In this document: positions 1 through 12,130 of the stretch, piece after piece
How positions within the stretch are numbered: the stretch's first letter is position 1
How the letters are laid out: every line of letters begins with the position of its first letter
From: Hemicordylus capensis
Lineage: Eukaryota > Chordata > Lepidosauria > Squamata > Cordylidae
Assembly: GCF_027244095.1 (NCBI RefSeq)
Contig: NC_069662.1
Coordinates: 12,116,501-12,180,500 of the forward strand
Reading direction: 5' to 3'
Length of the DNA stretch: 64,000 nucleotides
Notes under the pieces: model-generated
Told to the model about the DNA's origin: nothing
The model's input: only the letters and a program-made list of their open reading frames with translations
The model's database searches: none
Position numbers and translations under genes: made by a program

Positions 1-1577
1 CTTTACTCAAGGCTTCTTAAAAGCTACCCTATGAGCAGTAAAAGAAATAAAATGGTTAATGGTTTTAACTTAATGCATATGAAAGTGTTTGAATCTCCCT
101 TGGTGGGATTGTCTATCTGAAGCAGAGATAGCATCATGTCTTCCTCTCCTCTAAGGCTGGAAAAGATTACAGTAGTTGAATTCTCACTGGGCATTTAGGA
201 CACGGTTGAGAGAAAATCAGAAAGTTCTCAGCAAAGTACTCCATTTACTCTTTTGCGCCTTCACCCCTCTCAGCCTCCTGATAAAGGCTGTACTGCAATT
301 CCATTACTAGCTGAGATTCCTTTGACTAGCAGCATACCTGTTGCCCAGTCTTAAATCCAGACTGGGGTTGCACAGCTTGAACTATGAGCTAGGAATCTCT
401 ATTTCAGCTCTCACTTTAGCCATTTATTCAGTGGGTAACTCTAGACAAGCTCCTCTCTCTCAGTTTGACCACCATTTGTAGTATGGGGTTGATAATATCA
501 CTGTGTCCTAAGAATTGCTTAGGTGATGTGACATGAAATACGGTACTTTGATTACTGGGGGGAAACACTATTTTAACTGATAAAATGTATATTCAGCTAA
601 AAGCAAGAAGACCCAATCAATCTGTATATATAATTAAATCTACATTATGTAAAGTGTTTTCAAGGGAAAATATTCTATTCCGTGAAACCTTGGAGGACGG
701 GGCTTCTTTGAAGTTGTTCTCATGACCAGCCTAAACCAACCTGGGGCAGCAGGTTGTGAGAAGCAGTGGGATCCCCACAGATCCTGATGCTTCCCACCCG
801 CCTCATGTGAGAGCACGAAGTGCGCTCCCACCACCAAGCCTTGGATCATCTGTGGGGAAGGTAAGCTCTTTGGAACCTTCCCCGCCCTGCCCACCCCCCC
901 ACCCCCACTCTTGGTGATTGTGAGAACTGCCCCTTCATCTTCAGCAAGTCCATGTACATTTTAGCTCTCTGTGACAAGGCTTTCCCTAGCTCTGTTAGAT
1001 CTCATAACGCATGCTTCTGAATGGGAGAGTGTTTCTGTGCTTTCTGGGAAAATAATTTTTCTGGGGTTATTTTGGTAATATGAGGGAGTTCTGGAACCTA
1101 CCTGCAAAAGTAGCACGTTTCTATCTTTTATGGTGTGTTCTGAGGCTTTCTTGTTAGGCAGTCAGTGAGGCCAAAGCAGCTTTATATTAGATTTGGAGAT
1201 TTATTTCATATGTGATTTGTTTTTCTATTTATTTTTATTATTTATTTTTAAACAATAAATTGGGGATTCATAATTTAACTTGGTAACATTTAAGGGCACA
1301 GTAGCAAGAATGCAGAAAGAATTTACAGGCCAGAGGCAATATTCATAAATATCTTCATATCCCTTTTTTGGATATGGTCATGTTTCCATGGCCCCAGATC
1401 TGTCTGTTTTAATGGCAACTGTTGGTGTACAACTTGTTTAGGATAGCTGATATATAATCAAAAATGCGGGGTTCTAGGCAATTGTCAAATGCAATCTGAA
1501 ATACCTTCCTCCCCTTCATAAGTAACATGCCTAGTTTTATTATTCAAAAGAAATAGGTACATAAATGACATTTCCTT
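1..1577. other. 5' flank of OR-A, no gene recognised
   Basis: I see no convincing coding exon or known repeat here. A C-rich run lies near 889-908 and the rest is AT-rich unique-looking DNA. Because the first coding exon of OR-A begins at a splice acceptor, one or more non-coding 5' exons and the promoter may lie here or further upstream, but nothing in the bases singles them out. Confidence 0.4.
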
Positions 1578-1595
1578 GTGATATGTATTAATAGT

Positions 1596-1613
1596 TTTGT
1601 TTCTTTATTCCAG
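1596..1613 (+). promoter_or_regulatory. Splice acceptor abutting the OR-A start codon
   Basis: A T-rich tract (tttgtttctttattccag) ends in AG immediately before ATGGAG. The same arrangement is found in OR-B, OR-C and OR-D. It argues that translation begins at 1614 and not at the upstream in-frame ATG at 1578, which would lie in the intron. Confidence 0.7.
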
Positions 1614-2561
1614 ATGGAGACAACCAATGAGACTGGAGTTAAGGAATTCATCTTACTAGGCTTTGGAGGTGGGCAGCAGAAGCGGTTCCTACTCCTCATC
1701 TTTCTCACAGTTCTCTACATATTCACTTTGGCTGAGAACATTGCTGTTATCACCCTGGTGAATCTAGATACCCACTTGGCCCAACTACCCATGTATATCT
1801 TGCTGAGCAACTTCTCCTGGCTGGAGATCTGTTATGCGACCGCCACAGTGCCCCGTATGCTCTTTGACCTGACAGCCTCTCACAGGACTATCTCCTTCCA
1901 TGCCTGCTTCCTCCAGTTTTACATCTTCTTCTCTCTAGGGAGTACTGAATGCTGCTTTCTCTCAGCCATGGCCTTCGATCGCTACTTAGCCATCTGCCAA
2001 CCACTGCGCTACCCACAAATGATGTCCCGAGATTCTTGCTATGTCCTGGTGGCTATTTGTTGGGCCCTTGGCTTCCTCTGTAACATTGTCCCAGTGACTT
2101 TGTTCTCTAAGTTGTCCTTCTGTGGACCAAACATCATTGATAATTTGTTATGCGATCCTGAGCCAATTCTGTCCCTAGCCTGCCCTCCTCTAGGAAACAC
2201 TCCTCTCATTGCTCAGATTATCAGGGATGTTGGAGTTTTATTCAATGTCTTGTTTGTTGTGCTATCCTACAGTGTTGTGATTATCAACCTGATGAAATCA
2301 TCTAGCCAAGGCAGTTGGGTGAAAGCCTTCTCCACCATATCTTTTCACCTGGCAGTGGTCACATTATTCTACAGCTCAGTAGCAGCAATGTATTTAATTC
2401 CAGGTGGAGAAAATCAGTCAGAGGTCAATAAGGCAGTCACACTCTTCTACACGGCCATCACACCCTTTCTCAACCCCCTGATCTACTGTCTAAGGAACGA
2501 TCAAGTGAAGGAGGCCTTGAACAGATTGCTGAAGAAGAAGGGGAGATGGCTGGAGCGATAA
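1614..2561 (+). CDS. OR-A: olfactory receptor, family 11-like, intact
   Basis: This is an odorant-binding class A GPCR, expected to signal through Golf in olfactory cilia. The protein has 315 residues, normal for an OR. Visible landmarks: N-glycosylation sequon NET at 5-7; TM1 about 24-48; LPMYILLSNFS at 58-68; TM3 cysteine C98; MAFDRYLAIC at 119-128; the second extracellular loop with C170, C180 and C190; LSYS at 217-220; KAFSTISFHL at 237-246; and PFLNPLIYCLRN at 284-295. The motif DNLLCDP and the ISFHACFLQFY block place it near OR family 11. The TM1 hallmark GN is changed to EN (41-42). A start at 1578 would add 12 residues, but a splice acceptor ends at 1613, so 1614 is chosen. There are no stops or frameshifts. 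Promoter and upstream exons are not visible. Its neighbours are paralogues on the same strand. Confidence 0.95.
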   Translation: METTNETGVKEFILLGFGGGQQKRFLLLIFLTVLYIFTLAENIAVITLVNLDTHLAQLPMYILLSNFSWLEICYATATVPRMLFDLTASHRTISFHACFLQFYIFFSLGSTECCFLSAMAFDRYLAICQPLRYPQMMSRDSCYVLVAICWALGFLCNIVPVTLFSKLSFCGPNIIDNLLCDPEPILSLACPPLGNTPLIAQIIRDVGVLFNVLFVVLSYSVVIINLMKSSSQGSWVKAFSTISFHLAVVTLFYSSVAAMYLIPGGENQSEVNKAVTLFYTAITPFLNPLIYCLRNDQVKEALNRLLKKKGRWLER

Positions 2562-3340
2562 GAATCCATGTGAAATGTGGGGAGGAAAGAAGGTAACCAT
2601 GTGAAAATACTCAACCACACACCTAAAGTGAAAAAACTCAACTTGCATCCCAGAAACATGGGCAGATGATAGCAGCCTAGATTCCATTGGCAATATAGAG
2701 GTATGGCCTTCGTTTATCACAACAGTATCTCCATTTCCAGGTGCCCATTCAAACAGTTATCCCGTTCTGAGTGCCTATACCTCCAAGTAGAAGCCCAGGA
2801 TAGAAAAGGAATTATGTTGATGTGCCATTCCCCCTGTTTCCCAACTTGTCTCCATGCTTGAATTCTTGGAGGTGGTTTCAAGAATGGCATTGAAGACATC
2901 AGGCCTTTTGATCTTGGGATACTTCGACCTCAAACTATTTGTCCTATTGTGTTTTTATAGTTTGTTTATATACTTGTTGTTGGTTGGTTGGTTGGTTTGC
3001 TAAGTGCTGTGCTGTGGTCTGTCCTTCAAGTGGATAAGAAGGGCCCTTTATACTCCTAAACAGAAAGGAGTCAGTTTCTGACTAGTAGCTATGTGTATCC
3101 ACCAGTCTTTGTTTCACCCATGATCTGGGTCTGGTAAGGGGCATCCTTTTAATCCACTAACAAGAATGAAATGGATGTGGTTGGGTGGAAGGAGTCTTGG
3201 GGGAGATACCATGAGATGAATCCTCACGCTATAAACAAACCAAGGGTTTTCTGAACATGTGATAAAGTATTCTTTAGTTACTTGAGAGTGTTACAAAGTA
3301 AGCTAAAGGAAAGCACACAGCACATCAAGCTAACCCTGGG
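2562..3340. other. 3' flank of OR-A
   Basis: No coding sequence is recognised. A short GGTT repeat (about 2980-2998) is the only low-complexity feature. The 3' UTR of OR-A presumably runs into this stretch, but I see no strong AATAAA near the stop. Confidence 0.4.
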
Positions 3341-3348
3341 GTTATTAA

Positions 3349-3365
3349 TTGGGTTGTGCATTTTG

Positions 3366-3396
<31 letters not shown>

Positions 3397-5483
3397 GGCC
3401 CAAATCCGAAACACCCCTATTTTGTTCTTTGTTCAAAATCAGCCAATCCGAAAGACCCCAATTTTGTTCTTTGTTCAAAATTGCAAAATCTGAATCTGAA
3501 ACTTTTTGGATTTTAAAAAATATCCCTGGGGCAAAACTAGTGGGTGGGGTTGGTAGTGCCCAATGGGTGGAAGCTACCACCCAAATTTCAAAGGAATTGG
3601 GTAAAGGGCTGATTTTTTGTGAATTTATGAAGTTTAAGATTTTTCCCATTGGGAATAATGGAGGTTTCAGCAAAAGTATAGCTTCACATCGGGGGAACGG
3701 GGGTGGCACAGAGTAGAGTAGGGTGGCTGGTAGTGCCCAGTGGGGGCAAGGAAGCTGCCAGAATTATTTCAAAGGAATTGGGCAGAGGGCTGATTTTTAG
3801 AGATTTAATGGAGTTTACGTGTCTTTAAGGTTCTTCCCCATAGGGAATGATGGAGGTTTCAGCAACCCCATAACTGCACTTGTGGGTGGCCCAGAGCGAG
3901 TGGTGGTGTAGACCGAATAGGGTACCAACCACCCCCATGGGTGGCTAACCCATGGGGTACTGGGTTCTGTTGTTTCTGAGGTGTTTTGAGTGTAGATTCT
4001 CTGGTAGCATATGAGAGTGGATTCATGGTTTGTAATTGAAAATCTCATACGCTACCAGAGAATCAACACTCAGAACACCTCAGAAACAACAGAACCCAGC
4101 AGCCCATGGGTTAGCAACCCATGGGGGTGGTTGGCATCCTATGTGCACTACACCACCACTTGCTCTGGGCCACCCAGTGCCCCCCAGGTGGAGTTATGGG
4201 TCTGCTGAAACCTCCATTATTCCCTATGGGGGGGAAATCTTAAAAATGTGTAATCCTCAAAAATTCCTAAGGAATCAGCCCTTTGCCCTATTTAGAATCT
4301 GGGTGCACCACCCCTTGGGGCACTGCCACCCAACCCACTGTTTTGCCCCTGAAGCCCCCATAAACAAGTTGAAAGAGTGAAGAGAATGATGAACAACAGC
4401 AACACTTAATTTTTTGGCACAGTTATTTGAGAATTTTGCAGCGGGTGTGAGCCTGTCCCTGTGGCACTATCACAGTGGCACAACCCATTTGTGGGTTCAA
4501 GCACTCTTTCAATAAAAATGCTCCCTCCCCATGGAACAGTGACCACAGGTCACTTGAGATAGCAAGATAGACCAATGACCTGCCTTGGTACTACGGAACA
4601 GCTTCAAATGTTCATTTAACTGGAGTGAGCTGTAGCCCAAATAAATCAGCCCATTGTTGAGATTTATCATCACTGCATTTAATAAAGTGCAAAACCATAC
4701 ATCATGGTTACAAGAAAGAGAAACACAACTAAGATTCCTGGGGATGTCAAAAGATTGACAGGGGTATCCCCCCCTCCTTTTGTCTCTTGTAGTCCCATGT
4801 GGATGACCTGTCCCTGCAGTGACAAAAGTTGTGAACCACTGGCTTAGATATCATGTCCCACCAAATTACATTGTGGCCTAAATTACATTAGACTGCTCAA
4901 CTTGGGCAACAAAACTTAGACACCACTATAACTCATAAAAATCAGGGGTGGGGGAACCCAAAATAGCTCTTCAAAAGACCCCTGAACAAGTCAAGAGATT
5001 CTTTCTAAACCTTTGGAAAGAAAAACCTGTGTAATTGCAGAACTTTCCTACCCAGCTTCTGGAAAAGCTTCTCCACGCAACTTATACCATGGCTTTTAGC
5101 AAGAGCTTTGGAATTGCATTGAGCTCCCAAAGATATTTGGGTATTTCTGTCTCAAAATGCTGTCTTCCAAATCCCTTTGCAAGGTCAGTTTGCATTTCAA
5201 TCACACTGAATACAACACATACTTAACTAAACCATTCATGCCCAACAAGGAAGTTCTGCCAGCTTTTTGCATATGTTATCTTCTGCTAATCACTCAGTGC
5301 CTCAGCTGGAATCACTGAGTCAGAGAAGTCAATTTCAATTGCAACGCTTTTCTGAAGAACAAAGCGTTCAGGTCCAAAACAGAGTCATTTTGATTTGGAA
5401 ACAAAAATCTGTTTTTTAAACCTCCGGAATTGCCATTTCCGGGCACAAAATGTTTTGTACCCGAATCAAAATGTACAAACCTA
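3349..5483. mobile_element. hAT-like foldback element, 2.1 kb
   Basis: The ends are imperfect inverted repeats: ttgggttgtgcattttg on the left, and taggtttgtacattttg as the reverse complement of the right end. They are flanked by a near-perfect 8-bp duplication (gttattaa at 3341-3348, gttattat at 5484-5491), the target-site length of hAT transposons. The interior is itself a large hairpin centred near 4025, with arms of about 3840-4010 and 4040-4240. No transposase is seen, so it is non-autonomous. A G/T-rich run (TTTTG repeats) lies at 3361-3395. A sequence ending cagtggttcacaactttt-like near 4830-4846 may be a nested hAT end. Confidence 0.7.
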
Positions 5484-5910
5484 GTTATTATCCATTATTT
5501 ATAATGTAACTCAGAGTCTCTTTCCTTCAGTAGCGATTCTAACTAAAGACTAACAATAACGTAGCAGGTCTCAATGCTCAAACATCTAGAAAGAAAGAAA
5601 ATTCTCCTCAGAGCTAACTGCCAAAAGCAACTCAGAAAAATAACTGTCCATAAGCAACTGTTTTCCCACCATCACCTCAGCATTCTATTTGGAGGAGGGA
5701 ACTCTTCTTTTGATTGGCAGCCCTTGGAACCACTCTTCTAGCTCTGTCGAATCCCTTTTGTTACAGCCACTTTGAGTCACCTTTGTCAAAACAAAAAAGG
5801 CCCCCAAAAAAGGGCAGCATATACATCTTTTAAAGTAAAACAAATACAACATAGAATAAAACAAATGTATTTACATCTGAACAACAAGAGCACCCTCCCC
5901 TCCACTAAGG

Positions 5911-6202
5911 CAGGGGTTCTTAACCTGGGATCATGGATGCCCTGAGGGGTTCATGAGGAATGTCCAGGTGGCCCATGGAAAATCTTGGCTGCTCTGAATT
6001 TAATTTGCTTCCTGTTGAGCCAGAATAAAGTTCTGGAAAATAGCTATCCTGAGTACCATACACACACACACACACACACCACTATTTGTTTTACTGAATT
6101 CTTGTGAAAATATATAAATAGCAGGTGGGGTGGTGGTGTCCATGGATAAAACCTGAGGATCTGGGTGGCAGGGGATAGGTACAAAAAGGTTACGAAACCC
6201 TG
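5911..6202. mobile_element. Short hAT-type element with CA microsatellite
   Basis: The left end caggggttcttaacct matches the reverse complement of the right end (cagggtttcgtaacct), with flanking 8-mers cactaagg (5903-5910) and tactaagg (6203-6210). It is 292 bp, non-coding, with a (CA)n run at about 6060-6079. The CAGGGGTTCT-type ends are typical of amniote hAT MITEs. Confidence 0.75.
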
Positions 6203-6210
6203 TACTAAGG

Positions 6211-7074
6211 TGTTCTGCACAGCCCATTTAAGATGCCCCAAAATTAATCAGGGCAAAGGGTCAGGAAGGAACAAAACAGTTGCTTAGCAACCATATTCTA
6301 TTCACTTTGAGAAGGGGAATAAAAAGCACATGTGATGTCCAGGAAGATTCCCTTGGAGTCATTATTATGGAATAAATAAATAAAGTGACTTCCCTCCTCT
6401 CTTATGTTAGTTCCAATTGTGTACTTTTGTGCGTTCTGTAAAATGTAATGATAATATGTAAGCAAATATGTAAACATCATTCATTTTTCACCTACTTTCC
6501 TCATGGAAAGTAGTGTTCTGAGACTGTCTTACTGTCACTCATGTGCCAATTGTGCAATAAGCAAGGCATATTGTTTTCGTTCAGCATTTATTTGCTGACC
6601 ACTTGAGGGCTACCACTTGTAGCCCTTTAAGAAAGAAAAAGATTGGAGCAAGGCTTCCTCTGCTGCATTAGTCTGCCATTTCAAAAACATTTTTCTGCAT
6701 TTATTTATTTATTTTGCTTTGATGAACATGACCTGCTTTTGTTCAGCACTAAATCACATCTTACCTGTTAGCTTACATTCAAAGAAGTAAGGCTATGCTA
6801 TACTTGCTGCAGAAAGATTCTCCCCCACACATCCTCCAGACACACATGTGCCATCTGTAACCACCCTAATACCTTGAAATGGGAGCAAAGAGCACAATGG
6901 AAATAAAGGGTGAGTTGCTCCCACTGGGAGAAGAAGAAAGCCAGCTAACCATTCATGGAAATGAAATGGGCACACAGGGGAGGGAGGGGAAAACAGGGAA
7001 GCCGATGACTTGGGTCTGTATCTCCTTGGGTCTTCAGGAAACAGGGGTTCTATAATCAAGTCCTTTGACAAGTA
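6211..7074. other. Intergenic stretch, nothing recognised
   Basis: AT-rich sequence without a recognisable gene or repeat. All open frames are short and lack family motifs. Confidence 0.4.
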
Positions 7075-7832
7075 TCATGCCAGAAAGAAAGGCTGCATCC
7101 AGGCTTTCTCACTGATATTCTAGTTTTTCTCAGTGCAAAGCAGTTTTTCTTAGGGTCATGTGGCTGAACATGATCTCTCTCAGGAGGCATTTTGGTAGGA
7201 CAGGGTGACCACCCTTTTTTGAGCAGGATGTTCTCCTTTCCCATCTCCAAGACAGGCCCTGAATCCATTCTGTAAATCAAAACTATCAGTTTTTAGCAAA
7301 CACTGGGCTCAGAAAAATAACGATGACCTGTGGAATTTGCCTGTGCTCCAGTACAGCAGAAGGAGGCAACCTGTCTCCAAACTGAGCTACTGCTTTGTCC
7401 TTGAGGGACACATACCCAAGGGCCATCAAATATTGATTTCCCTGGAACAGGGGACAACCTTCACAGGAGGCTTTTTCCCTTACATGCTAGTTTTTTCAGT
7501 GCAAAGTTTTTCTTACAGCCATGTGGCTCTACATTATCTCTCCCAGAAGCAGTTTCTGCAGGACAAGGTAACCCCCATTTTTTTCAGTGAGGCGTTCTGC
7601 TCACCTGTCTCCAAAACACCTTAGAACCGCCTCTGTAATACATTGCTTCCATTCAGTTGATCAAAATGATAAATATTTTGTAAACACTGAGTTCAGGAAA
7701 ATGACAGTTACCTGTGGGAATTGCCTGTGTTTTGCTACTGAAAAGGGAAACAATCTGTCTCCAAAGACCTATTGTTTTGGTGGATGCTTTTATTATTCTT
7801 GAGGAACACATCCCCAAGGGCCATTGATTACT
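7075..7832. repeat. Tandem pair of a ~375-bp unit
   Basis: Two diverged copies lie head to tail, at about 7075-7440 and 7450-7832. Shared landmarks in order are: catgctag-like start, gtttttcttacagccatgtggct, a caggacaaggt block, the ctgtctccaa block, acactgagttcaggaaaatga, and a closing gaggaacacatccccaagggcc segment. A third copy lies at 26410-26815. I do not recognise the family and see no coding potential. The copies may belong to the OR duplication unit or be an unnamed repeat. Confidence 0.65.
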
Positions 7833-7839
7833 TAACACC

Positions 7840-8210
7840 AACCTTGTGTTGGTCCACAGATATACCCATTATTTCTTCTCACCACATCACCTAAGAATAC
7901 TACAGCCAGCACTGTTTTGCGTGCAAGAAGAAACAGGCAAATACTTCCCTACTCCCACCAAATTGTGCTGCAGCAAATGTGGTGAGACTTCTACTAGATG
8001 GACTTAGTGCTTTGAATTCTACTGAGGTATGGACATAGGAACCATGACTGAGGCAAAATAGTTTGGAATGAGAACCCTGGAGGGGTGGATTTGAATGAGT
8101 ATCAACTTCAAAATACAAAGAATTGGTTTTGTCCCCGTGGAGATGTCGATAGACCATTCAAAAATTCTGTCCAGAGAGAGATGTGCTAGAGGATGGACCA
8201 GTGCCCATGA
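7840..8210. other. Intergenic stretch, nothing recognised
   Basis: No gene or repeat recognised between the tandem 375-bp units and the SINE at 8.2 kb. Confidence 0.35.
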
Positions 8211-8224
8211 TACTCAGCTGTATC

Positions 8225-8482
8225 CCTAATTTTAACTAACAGTTAAGCCATTGATTTTGATCAGCTGCTAACAAGCAGAAGGTTGCCAGTTCAAATCTCT
8301 GCTGGTACTATATCAGGCAGCAGTGATATAGGAAGGTGCCGAAAGGCATCATCTCATACTGCATAGGAGGAGGCAAAGGTAAACCCCTCCAGTATTCTAC
8401 CAAAGGAAACCACAGGGCTCTGTGGGCACCAGGAGTTGAAATCGACTTGATGGCACACTTTACTTTTACTTTACTTTCCTCT
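8225..8482 (+). repeat. tRNA-derived SINE with BovB-like tail (Sauria-type)
   Basis: A tRNA-like B box (ttgccagttcaaatctc) is followed by the body ctccagtattctaccaaagg and the tail ggagttgaaatcgacttgatggcaca, then a (CTTTA)n end. The tail resembles the 3' end of BovB/RTE LINEs, which lizard Sauria SINEs share. The same family is found at 48215-48480. Confidence 0.7.
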
Positions 8483-8650
8483 ATTAAGACCCAACCTTAT
8501 GAATTCAAAGTTCTTCCAGAAACAACTTGTCCAGCTTGTTCAAATCATCAGATTGTCTCTTCATAGCATGTCATTTCATTTCTTTAAAACAGAAAAGTGA
8601 ATTACAATCACAATAAACGGCATTACAAGATTCTTTGTGGTCCCTGCTAG

Positions 8651-10304
8651 AAGGGATGTGCGAACCGGTTCGAATCCAAACTGGTTCAAAGCCAAACTGG
8701 GGCAGTTCGGCGGTTCGGATCCGAACCGAACCAGCCATCAGGTAGGGGTGCAGGTTTGGATAAGAACCGAACCGGGGGTGGTTTGATTCGGACTGGTTAG
8801 GACCAGTTTGGATCAGTTTGGACACCTGAAAATTGGTAGGATGGTAGCTGGAACCCAGGGGTACCTGTCACCCAAACCTCAAAGCAATCCGACACTCGTA
8901 TGATTTTTTATAATTTTTTGAAAATTATTTTAATTTTTTTCTCATAGGATATAATGGGACTCGAACCAGGCCATTATTCTTTATTGTGGAGCACTCATGG
9001 GTGCCAACAACCATGCAAACCCTGAAGCAATCAGACACCCCTATGATTTTTTATGAATATTTGAAATATTTTTAATTATTTTTCTCATAGAGTATAATGG
9101 TGAATTAGAGTGGATTCATGGTGCATATTAGAGCATATTAGAGTGGATTCATGGTGTCTCATTGAAAATCTCATTTGCTATCACAGAATCCACACTCAAT
9201 ACCTCAGAAACAACAGAACCCTGTTGGCACCCTATGTGCACTACACCACCACTCGCTCTGGGCCACCCGAGCACCCCACAAGTGCACTTATGGGGCTGCT
9301 GAAAGATCCATTATAACTCATTATGAGGAAAAACCTTAAAGACGCGTAAACTTCAACAATTAACCAAAAATCAGCCCTCTGCCCAAATCCTTTGAAAAAA
9401 TTCAGGTAGCTTCCTTGCTCCTACCTGGCACTACCACCAACCCCACACTTCTCTAGGCCACCCCTTTGCCCCCGACATGAAGCTATACATTTGCTGACAC
9501 CTCCATGCTTCTTTATGGAGAAAAACCTTAAAGACGCGTAAACTTCAAAAATCACTTAAAAATCACCCCTTTGCCCAATTCCTTTCAAGTAATTCTGATA
9601 GCTTCCTTGCACACCCTAGGAACTACCAGCCACCACACTCCACTCTACGACACCCCTTTCCCCCCGACGTGAATCTATACATTTGCTGCAATCCTAATTA
9701 TTCTCTATGAGGAATTCAAAAATACTTTAACAATTCACCAATAATCAGAGGAGTGTCCAATTGCCTTGGGATTTTTTGGGTGGTAGGCACCCCTGTCTGT
9801 CTATCACCCACCCCACTTTTGTGCCCCTTTTTGTGCTCCACAATAAGGGATATGGACTGGTTTGGGTCCCATTATACTCTATGAGAAAAATAATTAAAAA
9901 TACTTCAAATATTCATTTAAAAAAAAACCATAGGGGTGTCTGATTGCTTCAGGGTTTGCATGGTTGTTGGCACCCATGGGTGCTCCACAATAAGGAATAA
10001 TGGCCTGGTTCGAGTCCCATTATATCCTATGAGGAAAAAAATAAAAATAATTTTCAAAAATTCATAAAAAACCATACGAGTGTCCGATTGCTTTGGGGTT
10101 TGGGTGACAGGTACCCCTGGGAGCCAGCTACCATCCTACCAATTTTTGGGCATCCAAACCGGTCCTAACCAGTCCAAACTGGTTCAGATCCAAACCGAAC
10201 CAGGGGGTGGTTTGAACAAAACCAAAACTGAACCACCCCCTCCTGGTTCGGACCCGGTTCAGATCCGAACTGAACCGGGCAAACTGGTTTGGTGCACATC
10301 CCTA
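8651..10304. mobile_element. Giant foldback hAT-like element, 1.65 kb
   Basis: The arms (about 8651-9100 and 9840-10304) are long inverted repeats that can pair over some 450 bp. The tips are aagggatgtgcg and its partner ending gcacatcccta. The flanks are 8-bp near-identical duplications, cctgctag (8643-8650) and tctgctag (10305-10312). The middle contains a diverged piece of the element family at 3349-5483 and about three tandem ~190-bp units (9290-9740) marked by accttaaagacgcgtaaac. There is no transposase. Confidence 0.8.
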
Positions 10305-10479
10305 TCTGCTAGTCCCTCATATCCAGACAGAACTGAGTAAATAAATCTCAAAGTCTATTACTCAATTCATCTGTACCTGATGACCTCCTGTATGATGAAA
10401 ACAAAACCTGTGACCTTAAGTTATTCGAGGAGGGCTGTTTTTATATTGTTTTGAAAATTCTTCTAAAATTCTGATTTGA

Positions 10480-10965
10480 AAGCCACCTTGAGGTCATGTA
10501 CATGACCTCCAGCGGCCGCTGCTAAGGGCCTGCCTTTCCTGGCAGATGAGCAGTGACTGCCCTCCCCTTTGCCATGCTGCGTGCCCACATGAGTGGCAGT
10601 GCAGTGATGGCAGGGGCTGGGAGTGGGAAGGCTTCCCCCTCCTGCATCCCAGAGTGCCACGCAGCATGAGCCCCATGGCTGCTCTCATTAGAGAGCAGTC
10701 CCTCCTTCCTCCTGGCTCTCTGCTAGAAATGGTGGTGGGCCAGGGGGCAGCCTTTTAACTTGGCAGTGATCATATACACAATCACCTACTGAAGTTACAT
10801 GAACCACAATTTTGCTTAACCTCGACTAAACACTAGGTTAAAAAGTTGGTATAGCAGGGGCAGAAGTGCCAGGACTGGGAGCAATCCCAGTGCTCCACAT
10901 GAGCAGCCGAACCCAGGCTGGGCTGACCTAGCCTGTGTTGGGCTGCTTGTGTCAATAGCATAGGA
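10480..10965 (-). mobile_element. Non-autonomous DNA element, family X (minus copy)
   Basis: GC-rich sequence whose reverse complement matches 54955-55490: both share ccaccatttctgg-cagtgag, a ctgggatgcaggaggggg block and end segments rich in gcagcctaacccaggct. Terminal inverted-repeat behaviour is suggested but incomplete. The family is not recognised. There is no transposase. Confidence 0.5.
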
Positions 10966-10967
10966 AC

Positions 10968-11314
10968 ATAAGAACATAGGAAGCTGCCATATACTGAGTC
11001 AGACCATAAGTCCATCTAGCACAGTATCAGGGGCAGAGCCACCACTGGGCAAACAGGTTCAAAGAACCCAGGCCTCCACCAATCAGGGGCCACGAGTGCA
11101 GCCCCATACATGCCCCCTGCATCTGACTTATCTTGGAAAAGCCAGGGAGGGAACTTGGAACCTTCTGCTTTTCCCAGAGTGGCTCCATCCCCCAAGGGGG
11201 ATATCTTATAGTGCTCACACTTCTAGTCTCCCCTTCATAAGCAACCAGGGCAAACCTTGCTTAGCTAAGGGGACGAGTCATGCTTGCTACCACAAGACCA
11301 GCTCTCCTTGAGTT
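10968..11314 (-). repeat. 5S-rRNA-headed SINE, minus strand, interrupted
   Basis: The reverse strand starts with gagctggtcttgtggtagc, followed by a block like the 5S rRNA gene (gctaagcaaggtttgccctgg), and ends ggcagcttcctatgttc. About 90 bp at 11031-11121 do not belong to the SINE. They match the end of another repeat (caggggcagagccaccactg) seen at 49242 and, reversed, at 50735. Confidence 0.7.
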
Positions 11315-11363
<49 letters not shown>

Positions 11364-11572
11364 GTTTACATTTATATCCCGCTCTTCCTCCAAGGAGCCC
11401 AGAGCGGTGTACTGCATACTTGAGTTTCTCCTCACAACAACCCTGTGAAGTAGGTTAGGCTGAGAGAGAAGTGACTGGCCCAGAGTCACCCAGCTAGTAT
11501 CATGGCTGAATGGGGATTTGAACTCGGGTCTCCCCAGTCCTCGTCCAGCACTCTAACCACTACACCACGCTG
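11315..11572 (-). repeat. CORE-SINE (MIR-like), minus strand
   Basis: Read on the minus strand it has a tRNA-like head (A box tggtgtagtggttagagtgc; B box gagttcaaatcccc), then the CORE segment with gactctgggccagtcac, then an L2-like tail ending in an (ATT)n run, here (TAA/ATT)n at 11316-11362. This order is that of MIR-type CORE-SINEs. Confidence 0.8.
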
Positions 11573-11599
11573 TATGAGAAAGGCAGGGTAGAAATTACT

Positions 11600-11746
11600 C
11601 TATCCCATGACATATTTCAAAGGAACAATCCTCCTCATCTGATAAAATATAAAGCCTGTAGATATTATTCCAGCTGATGTATTTTACACAAAAGTGGATC
11701 TATTTCACACAAAAATTGTTTTAGTATTTACTTTGTATGCTTAGGA
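11600..11746 (+). other. Paralogous intron segment upstream of OR-B
   Basis: This block (atcccatgacatatttca, then ctcctcatctg, then gaagtattttacacaaa-like words) matches 18848-19005 upstream of OR-C. It is therefore part of the ancestral OR duplication unit and lies in the intron before the coding exon. Confidence 0.65.
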
Positions 11747-12130
11747 GGGACACCCGCTTAAGATTAGTGTCCCCTTTGCTGCAACGTTTTCCTGGGCATT
11801 TGGATAACTTCTTTTTGAAGTATTTACTGTCCAGTCTTGATGACGACCTAATTTGCAAAATGGCAAGGTACTGTTATATCATTTGCAACATCCGCTTAGG
11901 TTTTCATTAATGTTTTGCCTTCTTTTTTCCGTGATTCCTGTTTTATTATTGTAATGGAGGGTGCTCTGCTCTCTGGCTTTCAGTAAGATCTATCTGGAGT
12001 TCACCACAACTGTCTTAATTTTAACCTGTCAATATTGCATTACAATCTGTTTGATTTATTATGCTGAGTTTTTTTGTAAGTATGTTTTACTAAGTATTGG
12101 TCTATGACCGCAATAAAGGATTGGATTGGA
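11747..12130 (+). mobile_element. 3' end of an unassigned non-LTR retrotransposon in the OR-B intron
   Basis: A 5'-truncated LINE 3' end terminates with gaccgcaataaaggattgga and a short ggatt repeat. It is bounded by a 14-bp duplication, ttgtatgcttagga, at 11733-11746 and 12131-12144. A third copy of the word at 12154-12167 reflects a later 23-bp tandem duplication. The paralogous site in OR-C is empty. Confidence 0.7.

Noticed and set aside
3282-3716. Overlapping 143- and 144-codon frames on opposite strands
   Set aside because: They straddle the G/T-rich start of the foldback element and contain no protein motif.
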